DNA from: Chloroflexota bacterium
GTDB lineage: Bacteria; Chloroflexota; UBA6077; SHYK01
DNA: 64,000 nucleotides
Direction: 5' to 3'
Assembly: GCA_009692845.1 (NCBI GenBank)
Contig: SHYK01000001.1
Location: 116,400-180,399, forward strand
Positions 8,502 through 17,526 of the stretch are shown piece by piece (the first letter of the stretch is position 1; each line of letters begins with the position of its first letter). The position numbers and the translations under genes are program-made. The notes under the pieces are model-generated. The model did no database searches. It had not been told where the DNA came from and saw nothing but the letters and a program-made list of their open reading frames with translations.

Positions 8502-9254
8502 CTAAGCCAGCGAGCGGGCTCGGGTCTCGCGCTTCAAGGATTCGAGGATCTCGCGCATCGGGCTCAGCGCGCAGGTGAAGATGGGCGTGTCTCGCAGGGT
8601 GTAGGAGCTGGCTTCGGTCTCTCGGAGCTCCTGGACCAGGTCGAGGAAGTCGGCCGGCGCGTCGGTCTCAAAGGCGAGCACGAACTCCTGGTCGTCGAGT
8701 CCAAAGGAGTAGGTGGTGTTGATCTTCACCGATGTGTACTTGTGGCCGGTGGCGATGTGGAGGGCCATCATGCGCTGGCGCTCCTCGAAGGGCAATGCGT
8801 ACCAAGCGCGCGTCTTCACGAATGGATAGACGAACAGGTATTTCGAGCCTCCGGGCGCGATGACCAGCCGGGTGCCCTCCTGGGCAGGGTGAACGTGCTG
8901 AGCGACGTAAGTCGAGTGCTTGGTCATCGACAGATACGCGTAGGGCGTGTCCAGGAAAGCGCCGAGCTCGGACGATGCGATATCCGAAGCGAGGCTCTGG
9001 AAGTCGTCGAGGTTGGTGCTTACCTGCCAAACGAGGAAGTCGCAGTCAGCCCGGGTGCCAATCGTAGAGTAGGTGCGCAGCAAGATGCGGTCGGACCAGC
9101 TATCGATGGCCTCGGCGAGCTCTTCCCGAGCCGAGTCGCGAGCGGTAGGACTCAGTCGCCGCCAGGCCGGATCGACCTTATAGAAAGCGAACCGGACGTA
9201 TTGTCGCTGTTCGTTGGTCAACTGCATCCTCTGGGAGAGCCAAGCTGCGGGCAT
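8502..9254 (-). CDS. hemQ: Coproheme decarboxylase (chlorite dismutase family, HemQ)
   Basis: A 250-residue chlorite-dismutase-fold protein. It should perform the last step of the coproporphyrin-dependent heme pathway, decarboxylating coproheme to heme b with peroxide. The C-terminal half holds KYLFVYPFVKTRAWYALPFE, whose YPF tyrosine matches the catalytic Tyr region of the family, and MMALHIATGHKY, which contains the candidate proximal heme His. YSFGLDDQEFVLAFE is typical of HemQ rather than true chlorite dismutase. It lies between a DtxR-type iron regulator and moeA. The start may be ATG 9254 or MQLTNEQRQYV at 9227. Confidence 0.88.
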   Translation of the reverse strand: MPAAWLSQRMQLTNEQRQYVRFAFYKVDPAWRRLSPTARDSAREELAEAIDSWSDRILLRTYSTIGTRADCDFLVWQVSTNLDDFQSLASDIASSELGAFLDTPYAYLSMTKHSTYVAQHVHPAQEGTRLVIAPGGSKYLFVYPFVKTRAWYALPFEERQRMMALHIATGHKYTSVKINTTYSFGLDDQEFVLAFETDAPADFLDLVQELRETEASSYTLRDTPIFTCALSPMREILESLKRETRARSLA

Positions 9255-9352
9255 TGTAGCATCGGCAAATTCGGGGGACCGGGGCGCGGTGCTTCAAGAG
9301 CCTCAGCACGAACGGTGAGTTGATTCAGCTTCTTGGCCGGGGATGGGTGTGG

Positions 9353-10066
9353 CTAAGCGCTCAATTTCGCAAGCGGGAGGTCCGACGCGAGAACGCGCAC
9401 CCAGAGGGTATGAGCGGCGGCCATCCCGACCGGAACGCTCTCGCCGTCACCCTGGAGCACCATCAGTTCGTTCGACGGCTCGATTTCCTGAATGTCGAAT
9501 TCCCGACCGGGCAGCAGCCCGGCTCTTTCGAAATAGGACAGGAGCTCATGGCTGCCCTCGGCTTGTTCCGAAACCCGCTCGATGACCACCCGGCTTCCCA
9601 CCTGGACGCTTTCGAGGCGGGTGGCGTCGGGCGACTGCCGTGCTCCGGTGCCGGGGATCGGACTGCCATGCGGGCAGGTCGTGGGGTTCCCCAGGATCTC
9701 GAGGATTCGCTCCTCGACCCGGGGTGAGATCACATGCTCGAAGTGATGGGCCTCTTCGTGCACTTCGGCCCAGTCGAGACCCAGGATGTCCGATAACAGG
9801 CGCTCGGCCAGGCGATGGCGCCGGACCATCGTCTCGGCTCGAGCCTGGCCCGCGTCGGTCAGGGAGATCTCTTTGTTCTGGTTGACGGTTACCAGGCCGT
9901 CTCTGGTCATGCGATGAAGTGTCGCGGTGACCGTAGGCGGGGCGACCTCCAGCGCTTCAGCGAGCCGAGCCGCGATAACGCTCCGACCATCGCTGGAGAG
10001 CGTGTACACGCTCAGAAGATAGTCCTGGACGGTCTTGGAACTCTCGGGGGATTCGGGGTTCGCCAT
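9353..10066 (-). CDS. DtxR/IdeR-family metal-dependent transcriptional regulator
   Basis: A 237-residue three-domain regulator. Residues 8-65 are a winged helix (VQDYLLSVYTL, then APPTVTATLHRMTRDGLV). Residues 70-140 form the metal-binding and dimerisation domain, with HRLAERLL, EVHEEAHHFEHVIS and the NPTTCPHGSPI loop supplying the usual His, Glu and Cys ligands. The rest is an SH3-like FeoA domain. It would repress genes when Fe(II) or Mn(II) is abundant. I chose ATG 10066, five bases after AGGAG, over an upstream extension. Its position 98 bases upstream of hemQ on the same strand links metal sensing with heme synthesis. Confidence 0.9.
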   Translation of the reverse strand: MANPESPESSKTVQDYLLSVYTLSSDGRSVIAARLAEALEVAPPTVTATLHRMTRDGLVTVNQNKEISLTDAGQARAETMVRRHRLAERLLSDILGLDWAEVHEEAHHFEHVISPRVEERILEILGNPTTCPHGSPIPGTGARQSPDATRLESVQVGSRVVIERVSEQAEGSHELLSYFERAGLLPGREFDIQEIEPSNELMVLQGDGESVPVGMAAAHTLWVRVLASDLPLAKLSA

Positions 10067-10215
10067 GTAGCTCCTACGCACAAACACTCTACGATTATAG
10101 TGCTTCGGAAGCGCGCTTCTGCTCGGAATTCAGGAAAGCGGTCGCCCCTCGCGGCGCTGCCTGAGAGGCTCAACGGGGGCTGGAGCAGAATCGAAGGACC
10201 TGGGGGAGAAGAGTT

Positions 10216-10587
10216 TTGCTGGTAGAGGAGACCGACCATCGGTTCGAGGTCCGAGGGTCCACCATTCCCGGGGCGGGCCGAGGCCTCTTCGCCCGGGTTT
10301 TCCTCTTGATTGGGAATAGGTTAGAGGTGGTTGGGGTGCTGGTGCCGGCGGACTCGCCAGCCGATGCATGTACCCAATACGCCGATCATCACAAGTTCCG
10401 AGTTGGGGACAATCTCCTGATCCCACTGGGATTTGGGGCTATGGTCAACCACTCGACGACTCCGAACATGATGAAGGTCATCGAGGAGCAGCGGGTATTC
10501 CTTGAGGTAATCCGTCCGGTGTCGCCTGGTGAGGAGATGGTCTTTACGTACCCTGAATCGGCCCTGCAGCGGTTCGGGATTTCCTAA
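10216..10587 (+). CDS. SET domain protein (putative lysine methyltransferase)
   Basis: A 123-residue protein consisting of a single SET domain. The opening HRFEVRGSTIPGAGRGLFA is the SET-N GxGxGxF-like motif. MVNHSTTPNM matches the NHSxxPN motif that shapes the SAM and lysine pocket, and GEEMVFTY matches GEExxxxY. Bacterial stand-alone SET proteins are thought to methylate protein lysines; the substrate is unknown. It starts at TTG 10216 after GGGGGAGA. It is divergent from the DtxR gene and is followed by a hairpin at 10617. Confidence 0.8.
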   Translation: MLVEETDHRFEVRGSTIPGAGRGLFARVFLLIGNRLEVVGVLVPADSPADACTQYADHHKFRVGDNLLIPLGFGAMVNHSTTPNMMKVIEEQRVFLEVIRPVSPGEEMVFTYPESALQRFGIS

Positions 10588-10616
10588 AAAAGGTTCGGCC
10601 CTGAACTCCGTCTGTC

Positions 10617-10644
10617 GCCCTCGCCCATCGAAATGGGGGAGGGC
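10617..10644. terminator. Bidirectional hairpin between convergent SET and xth genes
   Basis: GCCCTCGCCCAT and ATGGGGGAGGGC form a 12-base stem with one mismatch and a four-base loop, between two convergent stop codons. No clear U-tract is present, so termination strength is uncertain. Confidence 0.45.
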
Positions 10645-10678
10645 GCGGTAAGCGAGGGGAGCACGTAGGCCCCGCTGC

Positions 10679-11449
10679 TCAGATGTCGAGGTCTACGACG
10701 ACCGGGGCGTGGTCCGAGCAGCTGGGCTTTCGCCTTTCGTCGATGTCGACGAATGCTGCTTTTACGTGCTCGGCGATCGCTGGGGAAGTCCAGACGTGAT
10801 CGATGCGGAGCCCGAGATTACGGCGAAAAGCACCCTGGCGATAGTCCCACCAGCTAAACAGCCCCGGCTCGGCGCGGGCTACCCGAAATGCGTCGACCAG
10901 GCCCCGCTCACCGAGGGCAGTCAAAGCTGCCCGCTCAGGAGCGGTGAAGTGGATGCGGCCTTCCATCTGGACCGGGTCGAAAACGTCGCCGGGTTCGGGT
11001 GCGACGTTGAAGTCACCGAGAAGGGCGACCGGGAGTGGGTCGGAACCATCTGGACCGAGCAGAAGGTCGCCCAGCTTTTCAATCCAGCGCAGCTTGGCAA
11101 AGAAATGCTCAGTGTCCGGTGCCCGTCCATTGGGGAAATAGGCGGAGTAGAACCGAATCCCGTGGGATACGCCGCTAATGAGCCGGTGATCGACGTTCCC
11201 CGCCAACGGGAATTCGACGCGCACGTCATCGAGCGGTTCCAGCGAAAGGATCGCGACTCCATTGTAGGTCCGCTCGCCGGCAAAGACGGCCCGATAACCG
11301 GCCTCAGCCAAGACGGCGGCTGGGAAAAGCTCGTCCACCACCTTCGTCTCCTGGAGGCAGACCAGGTCCGGTTGCAGACGCACCAGCCAGTCGCGGACCA
11401 GATCAAGCCGGGCGCGAAGCGAGTTCACGTTCCAGGTCGCAATTCTCAT
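10679..11449 (-). CDS. xth: Exodeoxyribonuclease III (AP endonuclease)
   Basis: A 256-residue enzyme of base excision repair, cutting at abasic sites and degrading 3' ends. All family motifs are present: MRIATWNVNSLRARL at the start, DLVCLQETKV with the metal-binding Glu, GDFNVAPEPGDVFDP, the GLRIDHVWTSP motif and a final SDHAPVVVDL carrying the catalytic Asp-His. The start at 11449 is fixed by homology, because MRIATWNVN is the canonical N-terminus; the open frame extends 15 codons further upstream. Convergent with the SET gene. Confidence 0.93.
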   Translation of the reverse strand: MRIATWNVNSLRARLDLVRDWLVRLQPDLVCLQETKVVDELFPAAVLAEAGYRAVFAGERTYNGVAILSLEPLDDVRVEFPLAGNVDHRLISGVSHGIRFYSAYFPNGRAPDTEHFFAKLRWIEKLGDLLLGPDGSDPLPVALLGDFNVAPEPGDVFDPVQMEGRIHFTAPERAALTALGERGLVDAFRVARAEPGLFSWWDYRQGAFRRNLGLRIDHVWTSPAIAEHVKAAFVDIDERRKPSCSDHAPVVVDLDI

Positions 11450-11563
11450 CGGTCGAATTATGGGCGATTCGAACCGGTCGGTCAGTTCAGCCAAGCCGCG
11501 CTTGTGCGATCATGGGCGAGGCGAGCCCGTCCCCGGTTAGGACAAGTTTGACGGAGGACGAAA

Positions 11564-12736
11564 TTGATCGACGTCGACGCGATACGAGCGCAGATACCGG
11601 TTACCCAGCGCGCCGTCTATCTGAACACCGGATGGTCCGGGCCATCACCTCGGACGGTCATCGAAGCGATCAAGGCCCACCTCGAGCTCGAAGCTGAAGA
11701 TGGACCGGCCAGCCCCTCCTCTTTAAAGGTGCACCGAGAGGTCGATAGCGCAGCGAGGGCGGAAGTTGCCCGCCTGGTGGGGGCGACCCCTGAGGAGATA
11801 AGCCTCACTGAGAACACCACCGAAGGCATCAACATCGTCCTCAATGGGCTGTCCTGGCAGCCTGGGGATGAGGCGATCACATTTGGGATCGAGCATAGCT
11901 CAGTGCTCATCCCCACGCTCTTTCTGGAGCGGGAGGGCGTTCTTACGAAAGTCCTCGACGTCGCGCCCGAAGATTCGGCCGATGCGATCCTGGCCAAGCT
12001 CCACGGCGCCCTCACACCGCGCACCAAGCTAGTGTCCCTGAGCCACGTCGAATATGCCACGGGGATGCGGATGCCCCTGGCCGAGATCTGCGCAATGGTG
12101 CAGCCGCGCGGCGTTCAGGTGATCGTGGATGGGGCGCAGGCGATCGGCCAGATCGCGGTCGATTTTCGGGCCCTGCCAGTCGACTACTACGCGATGCCAG
12201 GCCAAAAATGGCTGCTCGGGCCTGACGGCACCGGCGCGCTATTTGTCCGCGCCAACCGGATCGCGGATCTTCAGCCTCGGAAAGTATCGGGCGCGGCCGG
12301 TCGCTACGATCGCGAATCCCGAACCTTCGAGCAGAAGCCGGAGCTGATCCGGAAGTTCGAGCTGACGACCTCCAGCACTGCACTGCGGGCTGGATTCATC
12401 GAGGCGATCCGCTTCCATCAGCAGGCTGGGACGAGCGAGATCGAGCATCGGAACTCCGGACTCGCCTCGCTGCTCAAAGATTCATTGCTGGAGACCACCG
12501 GGATCACGGTGATCACGCCGCTCGATCCGGTCTCCACTACTGGTCTGGTGACCTTTCGGATCGACGGAATCACCTCCCAGGAGTCGGTGGAAAGGCTCTG
12601 GGACCACTGGCGAATCGCCGCCCGCTCGATCAATGAGCTAGAGGCGACCCGGGTCTCGTTGCATTTCTTTAACACCGAGGCCGAGGTGGAGACCCTGGTC
12701 GGGGCAGTGCGAGAGCTCGCCTCCGGGGCGGCCTAG
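11564..12736 (+). CDS. Class V aminotransferase-fold PLP enzyme (cysteine desulfurase-like)
   Basis: A 390-residue PLP enzyme of the NifS/isopenicillin-N-epimerase group. The cofactor aspartate lies in VIVDGAQAIGQIAVDF and the Schiff-base lysine in AMPGQKWLLGPDGTGALFV. The C-terminal RVSLHFFNTEAEVETLV is the conserved small-domain motif. ENTTEGINIVLNGLSW is the phosphate-binding segment. I see no clear cysteine-bearing mobile loop as in true desulfurases, so an epimerase, lyase or EgtE-like role is equally possible. The start TTG 11564 follows GGAGGACGAAA. Convergent with the aldo/keto reductase. Confidence 0.8.
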   Translation: MIDVDAIRAQIPVTQRAVYLNTGWSGPSPRTVIEAIKAHLELEAEDGPASPSSLKVHREVDSAARAEVARLVGATPEEISLTENTTEGINIVLNGLSWQPGDEAITFGIEHSSVLIPTLFLEREGVLTKVLDVAPEDSADAILAKLHGALTPRTKLVSLSHVEYATGMRMPLAEICAMVQPRGVQVIVDGAQAIGQIAVDFRALPVDYYAMPGQKWLLGPDGTGALFVRANRIADLQPRKVSGAAGRYDRESRTFEQKPELIRKFELTTSSTALRAGFIEAIRFHQQAGTSEIEHRNSGLASLLKDSLLETTGITVITPLDPVSTTGLVTFRIDGITSQESVERLWDHWRIAARSINELEATRVSLHFFNTEAEVETLVGAVRELASGAA

Positions 12737-12778
12737 CCTTTTATTAGTCCAGCGCCGCAAGCGCTGCGGGGGTTGGCC

Positions 12779-13741
12779 TCAGCGGCCCGGGCCCCCACGC
12801 ATCGGCTCGGCCCCCACGCCCATTGCCTCGTCGAGCGCCTTCATGTCTTCGGCGGAAAGGTGCCACTCAATGGCGCGCACGTTTTCTTCAACTTGCTCGG
12901 GCTTGGTGGCGCCCGCGATCACACTGCCCACGAAGGGCTGCGACGCGAGCCAGGCCAGGGCCAGCTCGCCCACCGTATGGTCGTGCTCGTGAGCGAAGGT
13001 CTCCAGCTTAGCAAGCTTTGCGAAGTTGTCGTCGTTCAACTGGCGAGCGCCCTGACCGCCGGCAAGCCGGGTGCCTTCCGTCGGGGCCTCGTTTTGTCGG
13101 TACTTGCCGGTGAGAAAGCCGCCGGCTAGCGGCGAATAGGGGATGACGCCGACCCCGTACTTCACGCAGGCGGGCGCGAGATCTTGTTCGACATTGCGCT
13201 GAAGCAAGCTATATGGGTTCTGAGAGGCGATAAATGGACTCGAATGGGCCGTCTTTGCGGCCCACTCCGCCTCGACCAGTTGCCAGGCGGCGAAGTTCGA
13301 GCAGCCGAGGTAGCGGACGTCACCCGCCCGAACAAGATCGTCCAGAGCCCGCATGGTCTCCTCGATCGGGGTTGAGGGGTCGGGGAAATGGATCGACAAC
13401 ATGTCTATGTAGTCAGTGTTCAGCCGCTGCAGGCTCCCGTGGACTGCGTTCTTGATGTAGCTGCGCCCGCCCGTCCCAGGCTTGCCGCGGCCCCCGAACT
13501 TGGTCGTGAGGAGCACCTCCTGGCGATGCCCTTCGATGGCCTTGCCGATGAATTCCTCAGAGAGGCCCCGGCCGTAGGACTCGGCAGTGTCGATAAAGTT
13601 CAGGCCGACCTCGATCGCCTTGTGGACGACCGCTTTGGTCTGCTCAAGATCGCAACGGCCGCCGAAGTTGTTGGTCCCCAGCCCCGCCACGGAAACCTGG
13701 AGTCCCGAGTCACCCAATGTCCGATATTCCACCGTGCTCAT
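12779..13741 (-). CDS. Aldo/keto reductase
   Basis: A 320-residue NADPH-dependent oxidoreductase. The TIM-barrel signature NFIDTAESYGRGLSEEFIGK carries the catalytic Asp and Tyr, LLTTKFGG the Lys, and DYIDMLSIHFPD the His. IPYSPLAGGFLTGKY and the C-terminal VIAGATKPEQVEENVRA bind the cofactor phosphate. It resembles the YajO/Tas group. I set the start at ATG 13741 (MSTVEYRTLGDSGLQV) because the 51 codons upstream are not homologous; GGAGG lies very close to it. Substrate unknown. A second aldo/keto reductase begins at 63790. Confidence 0.88.
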   Translation of the reverse strand: MSTVEYRTLGDSGLQVSVAGLGTNNFGGRCDLEQTKAVVHKAIEVGLNFIDTAESYGRGLSEEFIGKAIEGHRQEVLLTTKFGGRGKPGTGGRSYIKNAVHGSLQRLNTDYIDMLSIHFPDPSTPIEETMRALDDLVRAGDVRYLGCSNFAAWQLVEAEWAAKTAHSSPFIASQNPYSLLQRNVEQDLAPACVKYGVGVIPYSPLAGGFLTGKYRQNEAPTEGTRLAGGQGARQLNDDNFAKLAKLETFAHEHDHTVGELALAWLASQPFVGSVIAGATKPEQVEENVRAIEWHLSAEDMKALDEAMGVGAEPMRGGPGR

Positions 13742-13860
13742 CTCCTCCACGTGTTTAAGGGGGGAGTCTACAGCAAGCAATCGCTGGGTGGTCAGGCAGG
13801 CACGATGGGGGTGCGCCAGGATACTCGGTATGATCAGTGATGCTGGAACGTCCCTAGGGA

Positions 13861-16800
13861 ATGTCGACTCATACCCGGAACCGATCCCACGCATCGGCCT
13901 GGTACCAGGATGCCAACGGCAATACGGTCACCAGCGACGGCTCGTCGGTCGTCGTCGCGCTGAGCAGCAACTCCTTCTTCAGCGGCACTACCACGAAATC
14001 CGCCAGTTCGGGCGTGGCCACCTTCAATAACCTCGTCATCAATACCGCGGGCACCTACACCCTCCACGCCACCGATGGCTCGCTCACTGCGGCCGACAGC
14101 ACCAGCTTCACCATCGGATTTGGCACGGCCACCAAGGTGGCCTTTACCACCCAGCCGGTGAGCACCGGCGCGGGTAGCACCCTGACCTCTGTAGTCGTCA
14201 AGGTCCAGGACTCGCTGGGCAACACGATCACCAACGACAGTGGCACCAATATCACCCTCGCGCTGAGCGGCGGCGCGTCCTTTGCCAGCGCTGCCCCCAC
14301 CTACACGAATGTCATCGCGTCGAGCGGCGTCGTGACGTTTGGCAGCCTCCAGATCAACACCACCGGCACCTACACGATGCCGACCACCAACAGCTCCGGC
14401 CTGAGCGAGGCGACGAGCACCAGCTTCACAATCAGTGTGGGCAGCGCCAGTAAACTGGCCTTCACGACGCAGCCCGACAACACTAACCAGAATGTCACCA
14501 TGCCGAACGTGGTGGTCACCATCCAGGACTCGGTGGGTAACACGATCACCACCGACAGCAGCACGAACATCACCGTCGTGCTGAGCAGCAACGCCTTTAG
14601 CGCCGGCACCGCCACGCGCCAGGCGGCCAGTGGCCTGTCAACGTTCAATGACCTTAAGGTCGCCGTCGCCGGCGTCTACACCATGTCCACCACGAACACC
14701 GGGGGCCTGACCAACGCCACCAGCACCGAATTCACGATCGGTGCAGTCAACCATCTGACCTTCACGGCCCAGCCGGTGGACACTAGCAAGGGCGCCACCA
14801 TGGCGAACGTGGTGGTCACCGTTCAGGATCCCTCGGATGTCACGGTCACGGGCGACAGCGCCACGATGATCACCGTCGTGCTGAGCAGCAGCTCCTTTGC
14901 CAGCGGCACCGCTACGCGGACTGCGAGCTCAGGCGTGGCCACCTTCAATGACCTTGTCATCAATACGGTGGGCTCCTACACGCTTACCACGACCAACACC
15001 GGAGGTCTAGCTAACGCCGCGACGAGCAATATCTTCGCGGTCGCTGCTCCCCATCTCGTCTTCACGAGTCAACCGGTGGACACCACCGCCGGTGCCACCA
15101 TGGCCAATGTGGTTGTTACGATCGCGGATCTCAGCAACGCCACGTTGAGCAGCGATAACTCGACCCAGATCACCCTGGTTGTGAGCGGCGGCGGCTCCTT
15201 CGCCAGCGGCACCAACCCGCGGACCGCGGTGAGCGGCGTAGCCACCTTCAACAATCTCGTCATCAACTCGGCTACCTATACCTTCACCACCACCACCAAC
15301 AACGCGAGCATGACCAACGCGGTTCCCAGTGACGCATTCACGATCTTCGTTCCCCACCTGACCTTCACGACGCAACCGGTCGGCACCACGGCGGGCGCCA
15401 CCATGTCGGGCGTGGTGGTCACGGTGCAGGATCTCGTCGGGGCGACGGTAACCACCGACAACACGACTCAGATCACCCTCGCCGTGAGTGGCGGCACCCC
15501 GTTTAGCAGCGGCACCAACCCGCGCACGGTGATTGCGGGCGTGGCCACCTTCAATGATCTGGTCATCAGCACGCCCGGCTCCTACACCCTCTCCACCACC
15601 AATACTGGGAGCCGGACCAACGCCACCAGCGGTATCTTCGCGATCACCTCGAGCGGGGCGGTGAAGCTCGCCTTCACGAACCTGGCGCTCACCTTCGCCC
15701 AGAACGTGATGTCTGCCACCTTCACCATCCAGCAGCAGGACTCGGTCAATGCCGCTACATCCATGGTAGGTTTGCTGCCCATCAAGCTCACCTCGACCTC
15801 GTCAACCGGCGCCTTCTACCAGATCGACGGCCTCACGCTGATTACCGCCGGCTGCACCGCCATCCAGGCCACAGCCAGTCAGGTGCAGTTCCGGTACAAG
15901 GACACCGCCCCCGGCAACATCACGCTTACGGCTGCCGACAACGCGACCGTAACCACCTGTGCGGGGGCCGACGGCGCCCTCACCAACGCCACCCAGATTG
16001 AGACGGTGCAAAGTGCACCCAAGGCCGTGACGATCTCGGGTTTCAATCTGCTCCCGAACCCAGCCGACAAGCTCGTTCCCCCGACCGTCCAATGGGGCGC
16101 GAGCACCATCTCCGTGACCTGCAAGGTGCCCGATCCCCTGGTGCTGACCAACTGCATCAGCAAATGGGCCGACAAGTCGGTGACCGTGGCCCCGCCCCCG
16201 GGCGACCCCGGTACCAGTGTCACCGTCTTCGTGAATGGTGGGGCAGCCTCGACCACGGTGGATGACCACTTCTACTACGGCCCGGTTGTGACCAGCCTCA
16301 AGCCGCAGGGCGGCCCCGCCACCGGCATCACCAGCAACGTGCTTGTGACTATCAATGGGGTGGGTTTCGGATCGAGCAAGACGGTCGCCCCGGTCGTTCA
16401 ATGGGGCGCCGCGCAGACCATCACCCAGTGGTGTGTGGACCCGGTAACTAAGCTGCCCAAGTCTCCCCTTAACAACTGTGTGAAGAGCCTGGGCGATGGC
16501 AAGATCACGGTGATCGCGCCGGATAGCGCGACGATCACGGCGGATTCCACCACTAGCGGCGGCACCAAGATCGTGGCGGTCACCGTGAACGGGGGGGCGT
16601 CGTCGATCGCCATCGACAACACCTTCTACTACAGCTCCGTCGTGACGGGCTTGAAGCCCCAGGCCGGTCCCGCCGCGGCCACCACCATGAAGGTCACTAT
16701 CAGTGGCTCCGGGTTCCTCACGAACCCGGCCGACAAGACGGTGCCGCCGATCGTCAACTGGGGCGCGGGGAACGCGCACGACATCAGCCAGCTGTGCTCA

Positions 16801-16992
16801 GACGTGGTGCTCACCGACTGCATCAGCAAGTGGGACGATAAATCGGTCGCCGTGATCGCCCCCAATGCGACGACGGCCGGCGCGGCGGTCACCAAGCAGG
16901 TCGCCGTTACGGTAAACGGCGGGACCCGGGCCAACTCGATCGACAACAACTACTACTACAAGTCAGTCGTGACCGGCCTCAAGCCGCAGTAG
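13861..16992 (+). CDS. Repeat protein: Ig-like repeats followed by IPT/TIG-like domains, apparently cut at both ends
   Basis: A 1043-residue, Thr/Ser/Ala/Val-rich protein. Residues 13-90 are a partial first repeat. Five full repeats of about 100 residues follow, each opening like HLTFTTQPV and continuing with VVVTVQD, ITVVLSS and GVATFNDLVI; they look like bacterial Ig/filamin-type beta modules. After a divergent module (about residues 600-720, with Cys residues) come three IPT/TIG-like units with NPADKTVPPIVNWG, DCISKWDDKSVAVIAP and FYYSSVVTGLKPQ. Such proteins are usually surface-exposed. However, there is no signal peptide, the start lies within a repeat two codons after a stop, and the protein ends at the first residues of a new unit. 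Either the gene is truncated or the assembly collapsed repeats. Confidence 0.75.
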   Translation: MSTHTRNRSHASAWYQDANGNTVTSDGSSVVVALSSNSFFSGTTTKSASSGVATFNNLVINTAGTYTLHATDGSLTAADSTSFTIGFGTATKVAFTTQPVSTGAGSTLTSVVVKVQDSLGNTITNDSGTNITLALSGGASFASAAPTYTNVIASSGVVTFGSLQINTTGTYTMPTTNSSGLSEATSTSFTISVGSASKLAFTTQPDNTNQNVTMPNVVVTIQDSVGNTITTDSSTNITVVLSSNAFSAGTATRQAASGLSTFNDLKVAVAGVYTMSTTNTGGLTNATSTEFTIGAVNHLTFTAQPVDTSKGATMANVVVTVQDPSDVTVTGDSATMITVVLSSSSFASGTATRTASSGVATFNDLVINTVGSYTLTTTNTGGLANAATSNIFAVAAPHLVFTSQPVDTTAGATMANVVVTIADLSNATLSSDNSTQITLVVSGGGSFASGTNPRTAVSGVATFNNLVINSATYTFTTTTNNASMTNAVPSDAFTIFVPHLTFTTQPVGTTAGATMSGVVVTVQDLVGATVTTDNTTQITLAVSGGTPFSSGTNPRTVIAGVATFNDLVISTPGSYTLSTTNTGSRTNATSGIFAITSSGAVKLAFTNLALTFAQNVMSATFTIQQQDSVNAATSMVGLLPIKLTSTSSTGAFYQIDGLTLITAGCTAIQATASQVQFRYKDTAPGNITLTAADNATVTTCAGADGALTNATQIETVQSAPKAVTISGFNLLPNPADKLVPPTVQWGASTISVTCKVPDPLVLTNCISKWADKSVTVAPPPGDPGTSVTVFVNGGAASTTVDDHFYYGPVVTSLKPQGGPATGITSNVLVTINGVGFGSSKTVAPVVQWGAAQTITQWCVDPVTKLPKSPLNNCVKSLGDGKITVIAPDSATITADSTTSGGTKIVAVTVNGGASSIAIDNTFYYSSVVTGLKPQAGPAAATTMKVTISGSGFLTNPADKTVPPIVNWGAGNAHDISQLCSDVVLTDCISKWDDKSVAVIAPNATTAGAAVTKQVAVTVNGGTRANSIDNNYYYKSVVTGLKPQ
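14134..15663 (+). repeat. Five tandem repeats of about 300 bases encoding Ig-like modules
   Basis: Units begin near 14134, 14452, 14752, 15052 and 15355, each with the codons for (K/H)(L/V)xFTxQPV. A partial copy precedes them (13900-14133). Spacing is 300-318 bases. The copies are diverged in sequence but strictly in frame. Confidence 0.75.
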
Positions 16993-17031
16993 CGCAGACG
17001 CATTCCCGCTCGCCCATCATGGGGTGAGCAG

Positions 17032-17070
17032 AAGGTCCCCCTTCTCGCCTTTGGCGGGAAGGGGGACCTT
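17032..17070. terminator. Strong hairpin between convergent repeat-protein and vapC genes
   Basis: An 18-base stem (AAGGTCCCCCTTCTCGCC against GGCGGGAAGGGGGACCTT, one G-U pair) closes a TTT loop. It is followed on the plus strand by CTTGTTG, a weak T-rich tail. It fits termination of the repeat protein gene and perhaps of vapC read-through. Confidence 0.7.
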
Positions 17071-17088
17071 CTTGTTGGGGCCGCTCCT

Positions 17089-17526
17089 CTAGATTGCCCT
17101 AACCAGCTCGACCGCTAGGCCGAGGCGCTCAGCATTGCGCGCGAGCTGCTGATCCGCGGTGATTATCAGCAGTCTGTCCAATGCCGCGACCGCCAGATGC
17201 AGTGGGTCGGGGGACTTTAGTGGCAGGTCGAAGCGTGCGATGTAGCCCCGCGCCGCCACGTAGTGACCCGCATGGAGATGCAGCCGCCCGTACCAGCCGC
17301 CCTCAAGATGGCCCAGGAACAGGCTCCCTGCGCGCTCCGCCGAGGTCCGATCCAGATCGCCGATATGCACTCGTAGCGAGAGTGCGGCGAAGAACTCTAG
17401 CTCAACCAGCTCGCTGATGGTGGGCGAAACCTGCCCATTGTAGATCCCCTGAACCTGGGCGCTAAGCGGCTCCGGGACGTAAAAAGCAACGACGACACTG
17501 GTGTCGAGGTAGGCGGCGGGACTCAA
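17089..17526 (-). CDS. vapC: PIN-domain ribonuclease toxin, VapC family
   Basis: A 145-residue PIN domain. The acidic metal ligands are visible: Asp in AAYLDTSVVVAFYV, Glu in ISELVELEFFAAL, Asp in SPDPLHLAVAALD and Asp in LLIITADQQLARNAE. VapC toxins cleave specific RNAs (often initiator tRNA) when not bound by their antitoxin. The TTG start at 17526 overlaps the stop of a short upstream frame that matches the C-terminal half of a Phd-type antitoxin (17523-17687), the usual toxin-antitoxin arrangement. Whether the toxin is still controlled is unclear, because the antitoxin lacks its DNA-binding half. Confidence 0.85.
   Translation of the reverse strand: MSPAAYLDTSVVVAFYVPEPLSAQVQGIYNGQVSPTISELVELEFFAALSLRVHIGDLDRTSAERAGSLFLGHLEGGWYGRLHLHAGHYVAARGYIARFDLPLKSPDPLHLAVAALDRLLIITADQQLARNAERLGLAVELVRAI

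Noticed and set aside
12749..12767. Small hairpin CAGCGC-CGCAA-GCGCTG between convergent genes
   Set aside because: Six-base stem, no U-tract; possible but not supportable as a terminator.
14134..15663. Regularly spaced repeats considered as a CRISPR-like array
   Set aside because: The period is about 300 bases, copies are diverged, and they encode in-frame beta modules.
15802..16779. Minus-strand frame (325 codons) opposite the IPT-like domains
   Set aside because: Gly/Arg/His-rich shadow; the plus strand encodes clear repeated modules.
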